Below, one piece after another: positions 10,263 to 23,243 of a stretch of DNA of 64,000 nt; the first letter of the stretch is position 1; every line of letters starts with the position of its first letter. The notes beneath the pieces are model-generated. The model was not told the origin of the DNA. It saw only the letters and a program-made list of their open reading frames with translations, and searched no databases. Source of the stretch: Bolinopsis microptera (lineage: Eukaryota; Ctenophora; Tentaculata; Lobata; Bolinopsidae); NCBI RefSeq assembly GCF_026151205.1, contig NC_087073.1, positions 17,009,837 through 17,073,836 on the forward strand, given 5' to 3'. A program made the translations under genes and the position numbers.

Positions 10263-12073
10263 GTATTAAATCACAGCACAACGAACATGTGACCGTAGCA
10301 TGGTCTATTATAGATCACTACACCAATCTTTTGTTTACGTCAACTAGAATAAAATCACCTACTATAACAATAAAATGAGTGCGCAATTTGTGTTAATATA
10401 ATATCATTATCTTATACACAAGCATCAAGCATCACATCTTTACATTGCCTCTCTCATGCACATTATACTTGCTTGGCAACTGCGACAGTGGAATACTTGC
10501 ACATCTGGACGAGTCTCCAGTGATATTATATTATTCAGACATAACATAATTATATGTAGTACGGTTTGAGGTCTTGTGGCTTTGTTTACAAAGCTATATA
10601 ATGTTAGATTTTATCCGAGTTATATCATCAGTTAAATTAGATCTACCTTTTATTGTGGTCACAAGATTCGCATCATGAGTAATTATATAGATATAGGTGT
10701 ATGTAAGAGTGCATGGTCTCGTTTGGCTCCCTTAATCTAGGAGTATTCGTCTTAATAATATGTAATTTTATCTTGGAGTGTGTGTATAATTTACATGCGC
10801 TCGATTAGAGGGCATTTTGTTTTAATATGATTTTCATTTTTCTGGAGAAAGACTACGTAGTAAATTCTTTTTTATAAAACATTTAAACATTAATTATTGT
10901 CTGTTATAAATTCTAAACTTTAAAAACAAACAAAAAGAAATATATAATTATATGATTTATGATGTAGTACTATCTATAAAACAAGTTTTTATTTATCAAA
11001 AATTTGATTTAGATTGCTGTGTATTTATTATTTATCAATCCAGCAAACCATCAAAGAACATAATATCATTCAATCTTATCTTGCTTTAGCTCTTAAAGAA
11101 TTATACAGTTGGCCTACAGCACATGATGTCCCATATATATAGCTCAGAGATTAAGCCTTATTGAGAGGTAGCGGTCGCCAGCCACTAAGCAGAAACCGCT
11201 CTTTTGCGCCTCCAGCCACAATTCGTTGATATGTTTAACGACCTCCTGGCAACGGCTCAACTTTGCCGTCATACGCGGGTCATGTGAAATACTAGCTTTA
11301 ATTTTAGGGATACAACAAATAAATTAATTAAGAGTAGAACCTAATGGGAGGCTCCTCCTGCAGCAGACCTTTACACACGTAATTAAGTAACCTAATTAAG
11401 ACTGAAGATTAGGATCTGTATTTGATAACAGTAGGGAGGAGGCACACTACACTCCCAGTTCCACCCGGCCGCACATTCCTCCCTGCTTACTGTAATTAAT
11501 AACTAATTAAAATCACTCCGTACTGTTTATTACAGAGATTACAGACCGCACGTGCCATTTTATTGGCAATATTATTTGATAATTATAACAATGTTTCTCG
11601 AAATTCGACGATTTTCCTCTCAATACTGTAAAATATAAATGGAACATATATCTGTACCAGTGTACGGACCTCCTCCTTCTCCTCTAGTTCAGATACTTCC
11701 CGGTTTGGTTTTCGGTGATAATTCTTTTTTGGGTGTATGCGTAAGGTTAGGTTGAAACCCGGAAAGAGTAAGGATAAGATTTAGGGTAACGTTTTAAGCG
11801 TTACCGTCGTGATGTTCCATCATTAATGTATCAATATAGTATATAATACGTATACGTTGACGACTGTCCCTCACAGGGCCGTGTGTAATGTCCCCTGAAC
11901 CAAACCACCCAGAACTGCTAGGTGAAGTTACCACGTGTCAACAAACATACCACAGTAAACTCAATACACCATTTCCATCTGTCGCATGATATGTCATGTG
12001 ATATGTCATCATGTGACGTATTTACACTCTGTAAACATCTCATTTCTCCCTGTATAAACACTTTCCTGTACTA
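10263..12073. other. Intergenic, no gene seen
   Basis: AT-rich, with no recognisable coding sequence. Position 11791-11809 contains a small inverted repeat (GTAACG, seven bases, CGTTAC). The first CACGTG of the cluster described separately lies at 11932-11937. Confidence 0.4.
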
Positions 12074-12755
12074 GCTGTGTTACCCAGACAACTAGTTGTG
12101 TTACCCAGACAACTAGCTGTGTTACCCAGACAACTAGCTGTGTTACCCAGACAACTAGCTGTGTTACCCAGACAACTAGCTGTGTTACCCAGACAACTAG
12201 CTGTGTTACCCAGACATCTAGCTGTGTTACCCAGACAACTAGCTGTGTTACCCAGACAACTAGCTGTGTTACCCAGACAACTAGCTGTGTTACCCAGACA
12301 ACTAGCTGTGTTACCCAGACAACTAGCTGTGTTACCCAGACAACTAGCTGTGTTACCCAGACAACTAGCTGTGTTACCCAGACAACTAGCTGTGTTACCC
12401 AGACAACTAGCTGTACCTGTGTTACCCAGACAACTAGCTGTGTTACCCAGACAACTAGCTGTACCTGTGTTACCCAGACAACTAGCTGTGTTACCCAGAC
12501 AACTAGCTGTGTTACCCAGACAACTAGCTGTGTTACCCAGACAACTATCTGTGTTACCCAGACAACTAGCTGTGTTACCCAGACAACTAGCTGTGTTACC
12601 CAGACAACTAGCTGTGTTACCCAGACAACTAGCTGTGGTACCCAGACAACTAGCTGTGTTACCCAGACAACTAGCTGTGTTACCAGACAACTAGCTGTGT
12701 TACCCACACAACTAGCTGTGTTACCCAGACAACTAGCTGTGTTACCCAGACAACT
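12074..12755. repeat. 21-bp minisatellite, about 32 copies
   Basis: The unit is GTTACCCAGACAACTAGCTG plus T. Copies are nearly identical; two carry a 6-bp ACCTGT insertion (near 12413 and 12461) and a few have single-base changes. Because 21 is a multiple of three and the unit lacks stops in several frames, long artificial ORFs cover it on both strands. None has a start context, flanking coding sequence or family match, so I treat it as non-coding. Confidence 0.9.
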
Positions 12756-14237
12756 GTCAAACTCTTCCTAAACCACGAAACCTTTGAGGACGTGTGCTAA
12801 TGTAATATATCTTAGAATGTGGCTTATCGTTAATTGAATTAAGTGGACCTATCACGTGTCACGGTCTATATACCTTTGAAGTGTGTCTAACAAAGATAAG
12901 GGGCACAAAAGCACTGCTAATGTGTCATTTATCTGTGTTTAGTTGATATGATAAGGATTGGTTTTAAAGAAGGACTAAAACATGACACGTGCTGATTTGT
13001 TTAAAATTATAGACACGTGCTATGTATGGATAAGCACGTGGTAACAAATAAGAAGGCGGTGCCCACACGAAACATGACACTAAGTTATGTGAACACTACA
13101 AAGTACAAGTGACTAATACTGTACTAGTTACACTAAATGTTAGACTACATTTATTTTGTGGATGGCCGCTCAATTTCCCGATCGGTAATGGCGTATTTTA
13201 TCATATTCCATACAACCTAGGGACTAGTGCTGCTAGTGTTACACCTCACTACATTATAATGTTACCAGGGTGAGGCTGGATACCACGTGATATAATATAC
13301 TGGCACGTGATGTACACACCCTCTGTACAACATGTCGTGTGGAGTGTAGAGCACTCGTTGCGGTACTGCTGGCGTGATCCTGCCCTCCAAACCATGTGTA
13401 CCTGGCGTGATCCTGCCCTGCAAGCTCTGCGGGCTGGCGTGCTGGCTTTCTTCAGAATATAGCAGCCGGCGTGTTGTAACTCTTCAGTCTTCAGAATATA
13501 GTTTGATAGACTTGTGATCAGATAATACGATATGTATTGTAATTTCTACACACAATATATACCCACGTGTTTTCACAACGTCAGATAAGACAATAGCATT
13601 AGGTTATCCCGCTCACTTCACTCATTAAGATCTACAAATGAAGATATAGGCTCAAGAGAATGTTCAGGAATCACCAGCTTCAAGCGGACACTCGCCAGGT
13701 CCATTGTAATACCAATTATCTACTCACCTAACTATTAAATGTGGTCATGTCACGTGACTCTATTTTAGTTGCTGTGTGTTCCCTCGGATACTAAATACTG
13801 TAGAGGAGATACTAGGGAGCTATTATGAGAGATAATATCTCTATCCCAATAATCTGACAGTTTATTGTGATACCAATTGGCAATTATCGGCTCAGTTAGC
13901 TTGGGTTTATAATTATTTCACCAAGCTACCTTGTCTCGGATATGACCAAACTGGGTAAAGTTGTCCGGTAGCCATTTAACCTGGTCACACACGATTTAAG
14001 TTGGTGTGTGTTTACCCAGGTAAATAGAATCATCCCTGTCCAGTAATCCAGTCGAACAAACCACTCACGTTTAGAAGAGTTAATTACACCTTAATGATAG
14101 ACATGTTGGCTTTGTTGTTATGGAGGTGCAACTTAACCTGGTTCCAACCAGGGGCTGGGGTAGCCGGGTAGGGGTGTTCTTTTGATGGAGGTGGGACGAG
14201 GGTGGGAAACTGGGCAAGGGTGGCAATTCCTTAATTC
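12756..14237. other. Intergenic region rich in CACGTG palindromes
   Basis: No coding sequence recognised. CACGTG occurs at 12853, 12986, 13014, 13035, 13284, 13304, 13564 and 13751, plus one copy at 11932 before the minisatellite. Such canonical E-boxes are bound by bHLH factors such as Myc/Max, USF and CLOCK-type dimers. No adjacent promoter is apparent, so function is unknown. Confidence 0.5.
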
Positions 14238-14355
14238 GCATTACAGCTTGTACGTGATCATTACAGCGTGTACGTGATCATTACAGCGTGTACGTGATCA
14301 TTACAGCTTGTACGTGATCATTACAGCTTGTATGTGATCATTACAGTTTGTACAC
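14238..14355. repeat. 20-bp tandem repeat, about 6 copies
   Basis: The unit is CATTACAGCTTGTACGTGAT; copies differ at the eleventh base (T or G), and the last copy is diverged and incomplete. Each full copy contains TACGTGATCA, related to the CACGTG-rich sequence nearby. Confidence 0.85.
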
Positions 14356-15598
14356 TGTGCGTTTTTATATGTTATTATATAACCATGGATAACATGGATA
14401 TATTATGAAAATATATGAAAAAATTATTGTTACATTCGTCAAAGAATCAGGCCTCAGGATTCCCAACACCAGTCTTCAATGATAATGCGACTACCCTCTT
14501 TACTGCGTATTATAACTAACATATTATTACTATTCTCCATATTATCCTCTCGACCTCATTAGCAAGCATAAAGGTTACACGCTTACACGGGTAAGTAACA
14601 GTGAGTCTCTCTGCTGTATAATTCTCTGTGTGTATAAGCCAGGTCACACAGCCTTCACTGCAGGAAATTAAATAAACTGCTGTTGGAACAACATTATATT
14701 TATTAATCTGTTAAAATGATTTTAATTTGGTATACGAATAGCAATATAAATAGCAATGTAAAGCATGCTGCTGTGTTGGTAGATATCGTTAGTAGTAGAT
14801 AATAATTATATACCTGAGTAGTAATAATATGTAGAATAATAAAACAGAGGGAAATACCAGCTAATTCGTATAAACATGTCCTGAATACCGAGCAGATGCA
14901 GCATAATATATATTATGATATATATATTATATAATGTGTATATTATATGTAAGATATGGTACAATGTAGAGGAGATAATATCAGAGATCTCTGTCTGCTT
15001 TAAAGAAGCAGTACTTTACAAAGTAAGATTCTGGCTCCACGCCAGAAGACTCACACTCTTTCACTCTTAGTGAACAAATGTAAATCTCACTCTCTCTAGA
15101 AAGCTCAGTAATATTATTCAATCAGGTGATGGCAATGATAGCATGATTGAAGTATTGAGCTGGTTTCTAGTCTCATTTACTCATATAGTACATATCATCA
15201 TCATGTGACATGTATCATATTACTGAAGACGATTTACACAAGTATTTTGAAAGCTCCTGCTAATAAAATCCTTTCGTATCACTTATATGTTTTAAATATC
15301 CCCCTCCAGACATATTACTCCAGGTGTTATTAAGATGGTGTAGTAAGGAGGAGCTGAGAAGGCGTGGTCAGTATATTGTATTATTGCAGGATATTATGTA
15401 CTGTGGTAATTATTGTAAATAGGGGGATGGGCTAAATATTATACACAACACTAGCACTCAGCAGTTATCATGTTATATAATAGAGGTCTGGACATAGGAT
15501 TTCTCCCTGCAGGTTAACAAATCACCTGGTGAAGAGCTGAATAATATACACTTAAGGAGCTGCAATCTAAATCAACTAATTAACTAGTTAACTAAAAA
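14356..15598. other. Intergenic, AT-rich, no gene seen
   Basis: Only AT-rich sequence with a TATA-type palindromic stretch around 14900-14950. No ORF or RNA gene is supported. Confidence 0.4.
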
Positions 15599-16680
15599 AT
15601 GAACAAAATCGCCTATATCTCAGTTCGCGATATTCGCGAACTGATTTCGCTCAAAACAATAGAGCTCAATAGCGTTCCAATATTTGTTCATGAAATTTTC
15701 AGAATCAACGTAGAATTGCATGATGACCTTAAGTTTTGGAGTGGAATTTTGAGTAAGGCCTCTAAAATATTTGGCGGCCAAATTATGAAATTTGCCGGGC
15801 ATTTTTTGCGATTATTTGAACACCGAATCTACACTTCTAAAGTTAGGTAGATATTGAGCTGATAATCAAATATCTATTATATATTAAAAAATAATTATAT
15901 TTGATTATAAAAAATAATTATATTTGACCAATTTATGGGCCAAAATCGATCAAATTTGGTGCGTATGCCCAAATATGGGCATATGGGTTTTAGCTCATAA
16001 CTCAGTCAATTTTTGTCCAATCTTGATGAAAATTCATATACGAGTTCAAGGTACCACTAACTACAATTCAAGTAGAGTACCTAAATCTGGGTTTTGAGCA
16101 TGTTAAGATGATTTGGCATAATTGGGCGTAATTGGGACAAAAAAATCAAATTTTACAAAAAATCCAGTCTCCTGAATTATTTGGGGTATTTCTAGAGCTG
16201 GGGTAGCACCAATTCTGTTTGGAACTTAGCCATCAATTTGTTGCTAGGAATATTTGGGATAAGTAAGCTAAATTGTTCTGCTAGTGACTAGTGTTAAATA
16301 TCAAATATAACAAGTGTTTATCGCATCTTTTTAGAGCCCATTATCTCAACCTGCCGTCCTTCCCAACTATTCTTTCAACAAAATTAAATATGAATAATCT
16401 TGGCAGATTACCAAAATATGGCTTTAAACAAGGATAAGTTAATAGGTTTTTACTGTACACTGTACAGTGCTATATTGCCGGGTTAGTCCGAGCAAAGGTG
16501 CTGACCATTGTAAGAATCAGCCCTTAAACTTACTCTATAAACCAGATATTATCACATATTAATATAACAGACTTGGAAATCGCGAGCAGTTTTATCATAT
16601 GGGAGAAGTTTTTCTGTAATAATATGTTATCTAGCTGGTTAATATAGGTAATTAGTGACAGGATAACAGCCCTCAAACTG
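15599..16680. repeat. Probable dispersed-repeat sequence with a palindrome
   Basis: Positions 15620-15644 form an inverted repeat with 11-bp arms (TCAGTTCGCGA, TAT, TCGCGAACTGA). A 27-bp AT-rich segment is duplicated in tandem at about 15880-15925. The phrases around 15940-16030 (ATTTGGTGCG, AGCTCATAACTCAGTCAA) resemble the style of the 861-bp transposons at 26.2 and 30.0 kb but are not copies of them. The 83-residue ORF at 15599-15850 has no recognisable features. Confidence 0.35.
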
Positions 16681-16828
16681 CCCACGTGCCAACCGTCAAA
16701 CTGCCCACTTGGTATCCCTCAAACTGCCCACGTGCCAACCGTCAAACTGCCCACGTGGTATCCCTGAAACTGCCCACGTGCCAACCGTCAAACTGCCCAC
16801 GTGGTATCTCTGAAACTGCCCACGTGAT
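16681..16828. repeat. 23-bp tandem array centred on CACGTG
   Basis: Seven units of 23 bp, each AAACTGCCCACGTG followed by either CCAACCGTC or GTATCCCTG in an alternating pattern, so the array can also be read as a 46-bp repeat. CACGTG falls at 16683, 16729, 16752, 16775, 16798 and 16821; the unit at 16706 has CACTTG. The 23-bp spacing places the palindromes about two helical turns apart. Confidence 0.85.
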
Positions 16829-19800
16829 AAGTAATGAGAGCCAGGTAACTTTGGGACCTGTCAATTAATCAGTGGCACGCCCTGTGGAGGTGGTTATCTA
16901 GCGTGTATTTAAGGTAATTGTAGAGGTAGTACCCTCCCTTGTATCTCCAGAATTATACATTTACACAGCTGTTCAAACCATTACACAATCACTCCAAACC
17001 GTGCAATGGTTTACTTTTGTCATGTACACATTACGTGAATTAAACAGTGTGATGTTTAAACATGATCAATACATTTGGAAATACATCCTAACCTCTACCT
17101 TGCTGTTATTTTAGCTCTAATTTTTACAATGTTCACAATAATTCTTACCATGTTATCCTCCTCCAGGTTGCACCATCTAATATCGTTCTATGTTGACCAC
17201 ACAGCTCCCCTACTTTATATATACAAGATAAACACCATATTAGGTCATTAGGACGAGAAAAGGATCGGGCACTACATAATATATTATATTCCTTCTGTAT
17301 CGTCCTGAAAAAATATAATTACAAATTTAAAATCACAAAATACTAAGAAACATCGGGCTACAAATACTACTCACCCATAATAACACACGTTGTGTGTATT
17401 TCTAACAATGACGTCACAATGACGTCACCACTCTGTAAACACTCTGTCCGTCCCCCACAGAGGTAATATATCTATAATAATTATAAGTGCGGTAAAATTT
17501 CGCAAATATTGCACACCTACCTAAAATTATTTTATGTGCGGCAAATAAAACTTGTAGGGAAAAAATCACCGCGATTAAGCTGAACAATTCGCCAAATTTA
17601 CAGCCTATTGGTACCTTATTTTTTATTATTCAATAACGTAGTATATTACGTTGCATTAGTTTAACAAATCAAATAACTTATAGATAGAAAGTTAATATTT
17701 TACAATTAACACCAAGTTTCCTGACAATTCAAGATGTAAAATTCTAGAATTACCCTCATAGAAGGTTTTGTACAGGATGACTAGGTTGACTTAGTTGAGC
17801 TTGTGATGAGCATAATTGAGGTAGGGTATTCAATATTGTAATTTTACTGCATTAGATTCCAACACATGCGTGTATAAGCTAAGATGCCTGCAAGTTATAT
17901 AATTACATATTATTATGCTCATATTATGTAACAGAGCCAATATATTATTTAAAGTCCTCATTCATCGCAGTCCTCAAGTTGTACTGTCTCTTAGTATTAT
18001 GATCTAAACGCCAAACGTGCCTTACGTGATTCATTGCGATCCAGCTTGATGAGTTGCCAAGATTCATCTTTTTTGTTTTTCTCAATTATCTGATAACATA
18101 CATCAAATATTTTCTTAATGGCAATATTTTTTTGGAGGAAAAAAATCGTTCTATATAATAGATATAATGTGTTTTGCCTGGTTTTTGAAAGAAATACGTT
18201 CCTCCTGATGTTTTTGATGTTACATCATGAAAAACGTTTAACCCTAATCGTAGTAATTTACAATTTACATGTCTTTATGTTCTTGTACACAGCAGTATCA
18301 AATGTACAAATCAGATAGAACGAATATCGGCCGATGGTGCGGAAAAGTGCGGTATTAGTTCAATAGTGCGATTCCGTATCCACCGCACTTATATATGTTT
18401 CACCCAGGACACATGATTTCAATTGGCCATAATACAATGTAATAGGCCAGGGTCAATCGGAATGTTGCCTTTTACGTTTTAATCGATTAGCTGAAAGTTA
18501 AAAGTGGCCTACAAAATGGTAGGATAAGACGGGGATGTGAGATGGACACAATTAGGGTGCTCAAGTGTTTGACCTCTCTGGGATTATTCAAGAATATTCT
18601 GAATAATATGTTGAAATACTGGCATAAAGTTCTAAAGACTGAGGAATTTGCCGATTAAGGGTGCTGATAAGGAATGTTGTGTTGTGTTATATTTGTGTAG
18701 TGCCCAGTAATGTGTAATACTATAACAGCTAAACAGATGGTGTGTAGTGTGTACAGTACCGCAGGAAGTGCTGCACCTTGCTCTGTGCTGGGTATTTTAC
18801 TGTAAACTTGTGTTATACTGAACGTGTGTAGAACTTGCACGTGTATATTAAAATGCGCGTTGTAAGATTTCTTAGAGTTCTTAGCATATCCCAGTTTGTT
18901 CTAAATCAGTAGATCGTGAGCAAAACAAATTGGTATGTTAGGGTGTTCAAACTAATAACAATGTTATAGGTTGGATTTATGATGAACATACCCAGATTTA
19001 CAGTACACATGATTTACAAACCAGTGCGGTAATCAAATATAAACTTACAAACAGTTGTATCAGGGTACCGGGTACCATGCATGTCAGAGGTATTACTTCA
19101 ATCTGTTAACATCCTCTCATTACTATAGTGCACAATATCGTGTAGTGCTCCTCTTCCGCTTCATTGCACACAATATATATGCGCATAGTGTTCACTATAG
19201 CGCACGTAATGCGTTCCATAAACCACCACTTCCTACTGGGCACCTCAATACTTCAATAACATGCGACTACAGCTGCAGTGAGTACCACATGTATTTGTAA
19301 AACAGGTGAATATTGTGTGTTTTATACACTGCATCCTGCACAGTTCTCCCTTTTTGTTAGTTTAAATTCTCCAGTTTCCGCTTTACCTTCACTCAGACAT
19401 ATTACTACCCCACATTAACACGTCGTGACCTTTACCGTGCACTGCAGCTGAATAACATAATCAGGCACAATATCACTTTTACCCCATAACCTGTCTCGCA
19501 TTATCAATTAACAGCTTTTGTAGTGGCAATATAATATGTTAAACTGGTATTGGAAAGGTTTTCAAGAGTAATAGGGTGGTTTAAGATTCCGTAAATTCGG
19601 TTATATGTGTCTCAAATCATTGGTGAGCTCGTATTATTTTCTGTCGGTAAATAAATTATTTAACGGTTTAAATATTTGTAAATTGCTGTCTACTCCACAT
19701 AACTTTGTACTGGAGTTCAGATATTGGAGTAGAGAAATTAAACCACCATTAGTAATATTACGGATATTATTAACTTGATCATAAGTAGGGTGAAACATGA

Positions 19801-20926
19801 AACCCACTAATGTTGAGTGATATTACGATAATCTTTTATCTTACTCTTTACATGGTGTTCGGTTTAAAAATATTTTACATCGCTGCTAAGGCTCTAAGGC
19901 CAAGCAAAAAAGGAACCCTGCAGAAACTGGAAAGAATTTTCCATTATAATTGTACAGATCATATAAAATGATCATATATAGATATATTCTATAATAACTC
20001 TAATACGAATTATAAAACAAGGCTTAATACTCCGCATTAAAATAGTCAAACCAATTTAAGCACAATCCGTACCTAAACTGTCAGGATATTAAATGTTCCG
20101 GTTCTTATTTTGTCCGGGTAAAGCTGGCCCGGAATTGAGTGAACTATCACACTATGCTCACATGCTAGCAGTACTTACTTGTCTCCAAACTGGACACGTT
20201 CAGTATTATTCAATAAATTAAATACATTACGATATTCAGCTAATTGTGAAGTTGTAAAGTATAATTATTCTGCCTTTATGTTATGCTTTACAACTTGCAC
20301 ATAATACATATATATAATACAGGGCGTTTTTAGACTCATGTTCTAATTTTTAGCGTCGATGAGAATTCGACAAAGGAGACAAACTTATTATGATCTATTT
20401 TAAGATACAAATCAAATTTTACACAAATATTTCAGTAATTGTTCAAACCAATACCTCTTCCTAAAAGAACAAGTTTTTATACAGGCTTACAGGGGGACGG
20501 GGCCGGGGAGGGGGGGGGTTATGCTTGTAGGTGATGCTTTAGTTTAGGTTACTTTACTCTCCTCTAACTGAGTAACACTGGAGGAAGTAGCCAGAATGTA
20601 TCAGCCCTTGTTGTTTAATGTTACAGTTAGTACATAGTAAACTATAATATATTATGTCAACTATCTAATCCTACATTGAACAAAACATCCGGGTTAAAAC
20701 TTACAGCTTCTTATTTAGACTTTTAGAGGGTTTTAGAGAGGCTGACATAAATCAAAATCCGGGAATTACCCCCTATCTCCCTATTGATATGATACAATTT
20801 TTAAATTATCACTATTTGTGTAAAATCTGTAGTTACATTAAAAAGTATTAATAGTATTGTAATGAGTATTGCTCTGTAATCCAAACAATGTAAACTCAGT
20901 AACTGTAACAAGTATTTGTAGGTACC
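16829..20926. other. Long intergenic region, no gene supported
   Basis: AT-rich sequence without recognisable coding regions. A short end-to-end inverted match, TATAAGTGCGGT near 17484 and ACCGCACTTATA near 18389, might mark the ends of an old TA-flanked element of about 0.9 kb, but the arms are only 12 bp. A G-rich tract at 20492-20518 could form a quadruplex. Confidence 0.4.
20492..20518 (+). other. G-rich tract, potential G-quadruplex
   Basis: Runs of five, four, four and nine guanines separated by AC, CC and A lie about 410 bp upstream of the NOPCHAP1 ORF. The pattern meets the usual G4 rule; any promoter role is inference. Confidence 0.5.
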
Positions 20927-21319
20927 ATGTCAGGCCCACCACCGCCGCCTCCACCCACAACCTCAGAATCCCACTCAGCAGTCCTAAAACTGCTGGCCAC
21001 AACAGACCGCCCTGCCACCTTCAGACTCCCCCCTCCTTCCTCTCTGCTCACCAGACTACAAGCCTTCCTCCCTGAGATAGAGGCTGCTAACAAGACACTA
21101 GAGGGAGTACCCCAGAATGAGAGAGATATTGAGTGTGTGGAGGAGGGCATGAGACATATTGAGATGAATGTGCAGGTAGTGCAGGAGAACGAGGGAGATC
21201 TTGTGTTGGATAGTGAAAGTGAAAGTGAAAGTGATGATGATGATGATGAGATTGTTATTGTGGACTCAGATAAAGTAAGGACTGACGGGTTTATTGTTGA
21301 TATGGACGTAGATAGGTAA
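20927..21319 (+). CDS. NOPCHAP1: NOPCHAP1 (C12orf45, DUF4598) homologue
   Basis: A 130-residue single-exon ORF with a good start context (ACCATGT). NOPCHAP1 is a chaperone that helps load NOP58 onto the R2TP complex during box C/D snoRNP assembly. The diagnostic part is LLTRLQAFLPEIEAANKTLE (about residues 40-59), matching the vertebrate LLDQVQTFLPQMARANEKLR, followed by a segment with DIECVEEGMRHIEMNVQV (vertebrate NIENI....VIQMDVALFE) and then a Ser/Glu/Asp-rich tail from about residue 90, also seen in the human protein. The N-terminus starts with a run of seven prolines, unlike the human one. It is shorter than human NOPCHAP1 (about 185 residues). The acidic tail is low-complexity, so the call rests on the central helix and the second motif. 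Confidence 0.75.
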   Translation: MSGPPPPPPPTTSESHSAVLKLLATTDRPATFRLPPPSSLLTRLQAFLPEIEAANKTLEGVPQNERDIECVEEGMRHIEMNVQVVQENEGDLVLDSESESESDDDDDEIVIVDSDKVRTDGFIVDMDVDR

Positions 21320-23243
21320 TGTGGTTTATTTGCTTATTGTAATTATTTATTAGTTTACTCTAGTCTTTTAAGTTTACGTTTGGGAAATTTCATTGGGCCG
21401 TGCAGGGTGAAATCTAGTGACACACATTATAATATAAATAGTAGTCATTATTTTCTGAATGAATGAACAGAGGACTTTCTGATGGTCAGTTATTTTAATC
21501 TAATGGTGGTAATCTTAGTGACTTCCAGTAGATGTTGAAAGACATTGTTAGACCTTATTGGGCTAATTATGAAGTGTAAAACTGTAAGCAGTTTATTAAC
21601 CGATTTAACTTATTAACTTTATTGAAAGCAGACTTTTTATAATTATTCATAAATTGAATATAATTGAAATTTTAAAACTTTTTACCCTAACTTCTGTCTC
21701 TCTCATTCGTTTCTTGTCATCATTTGATTTGGTTTTAAATACTGAAAAGTTATAATGCAAACAATAACTGAATTATGGAAACACGGTGCGACCAGCGACA
21801 TATTACAATAATTTAATATTGCAATGATTGAATACAAAATTTATATGATATGCTATGTGCTTTTTTTTAGTTAACTAATAAAATTTATTCAATATTTAAT
21901 ATTGAATGTCATAGCTATTGTGCTATGTACAATATTTAAAGGTAATTTTAATTCAGCAGTTTTCATCAAAGTTTTTGGTTTCTCAAGAAATTTCAAACTT
22001 CTGAAGAACTAGTGTTTGAAGAGTAAAACTAAATTGTTCATAAAGTGTAGGAAGTCGAGAAGATTCCATATCCTAAAATACAGTAATCATGGTAATGTTA
22101 CAACATATCGTGATATCAGGAGTTTACGTCAGCCTGAAATATGAAGCTTAGTAGCTATGGTCTTTCTCAAAATCTCACCTGATCCTCAGATGGAAGGAAC
22201 TAAATAATAACTCCATGATTAAATTGTTAAACAGAATTAATAGAACACCGTCAATTTTAAACCATATTAGGATACACAATCTTCAAGATTTAACAAGGAT
22301 CTCGTGATGTACACCTGTAAACTGTGTAGAAGTGAGGTATTATTTAAGAAGTTATATCCAGAATCCAGATGTTAGGTAATCACACCGCTCAGCCCCTGAT
22401 TCCAATACGTTATGTCTGATTATAGTGTTGTGAGTTTGCTCAGCTCCAAAATAATGAAGAGTGGAACAAACACTCTGTGACCTGATTTACCATGAACAGT
22501 CCCTGGCGTTCTAGGAGTTCTAGACAAATGGTGTGTAACAAATGAGATAGAATATTCTGGAATCCCTCAAGTTGGTATAATCTAGAACGCGCACTGGAAA
22601 CAAAGGACATCTTGTACATAAATCATTACTGCACATATTATTCAATTCATACGTATAATTGCAGCTCTCACCTGACTTCCAGAAACATATAACCTCTAGA
22701 TTGATCTTCATCTTTCCCATGGAAGATAATATTATACAGTACATTCTAGATAGAGAAGATTAGAGGGTGTGATGTAATGAGGCAGGTGCTATATAAGCGA
22801 GCTGAATAGCAGTGTTTTACTACTGTGGTCACTAGCTCTTCTTACTTCTCCTGATGGACTTTAGTTTACTTTCAAAGTACGAGCTACATTATAACTATTC
22901 AGGTTTATAAACATATTATGAATATGTTGTCGTCATCGATGTTGTTATAGTATAAATCTTTAGTTAAAGTCCATTCTTACTAGGTTTTATTGCATTTGTC
23001 CCTTTCAGACTAATAATTTTGTCTGGTTTACTAACACAATGGTTAATATTGAAATTATTCAATCATAAATGTTGATAAATCGAATTTCTCCATGTTGGCA
23101 CCGGCTCCTCCTTGAAACTTTTAAATATTACCCACGTCGCTTTACAGTTAGCCACTCATATCACAACTCGAAATCATGGCACATTCTTATAGTTGTTATT
23201 TTCAATGATTTAACATAACAACACGGTGTAGTGAAACTAGATC
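21320..23243. other. Intergenic between NOPCHAP1 and IAH1
   Basis: AT-rich with no gene seen. An AATAAA at 21877-21882 is a possible but distant poly(A) signal for NOPCHAP1. CTATATAAGC near 22791 resembles a TATA box on the plus strand, about 450 bp before the IAH1 start codon. Confidence 0.35.

Noticed and set aside
15599-15850. 83-residue ORF
   Set aside because: Starts beside a palindrome in repeat-like sequence, with no recognisable motif and an overlapping antisense ORF.
17484-18402. TIR element with TATAAGTGCGGT ends
   Set aside because: Only 12 bp match and the interior gives no support; could be chance.
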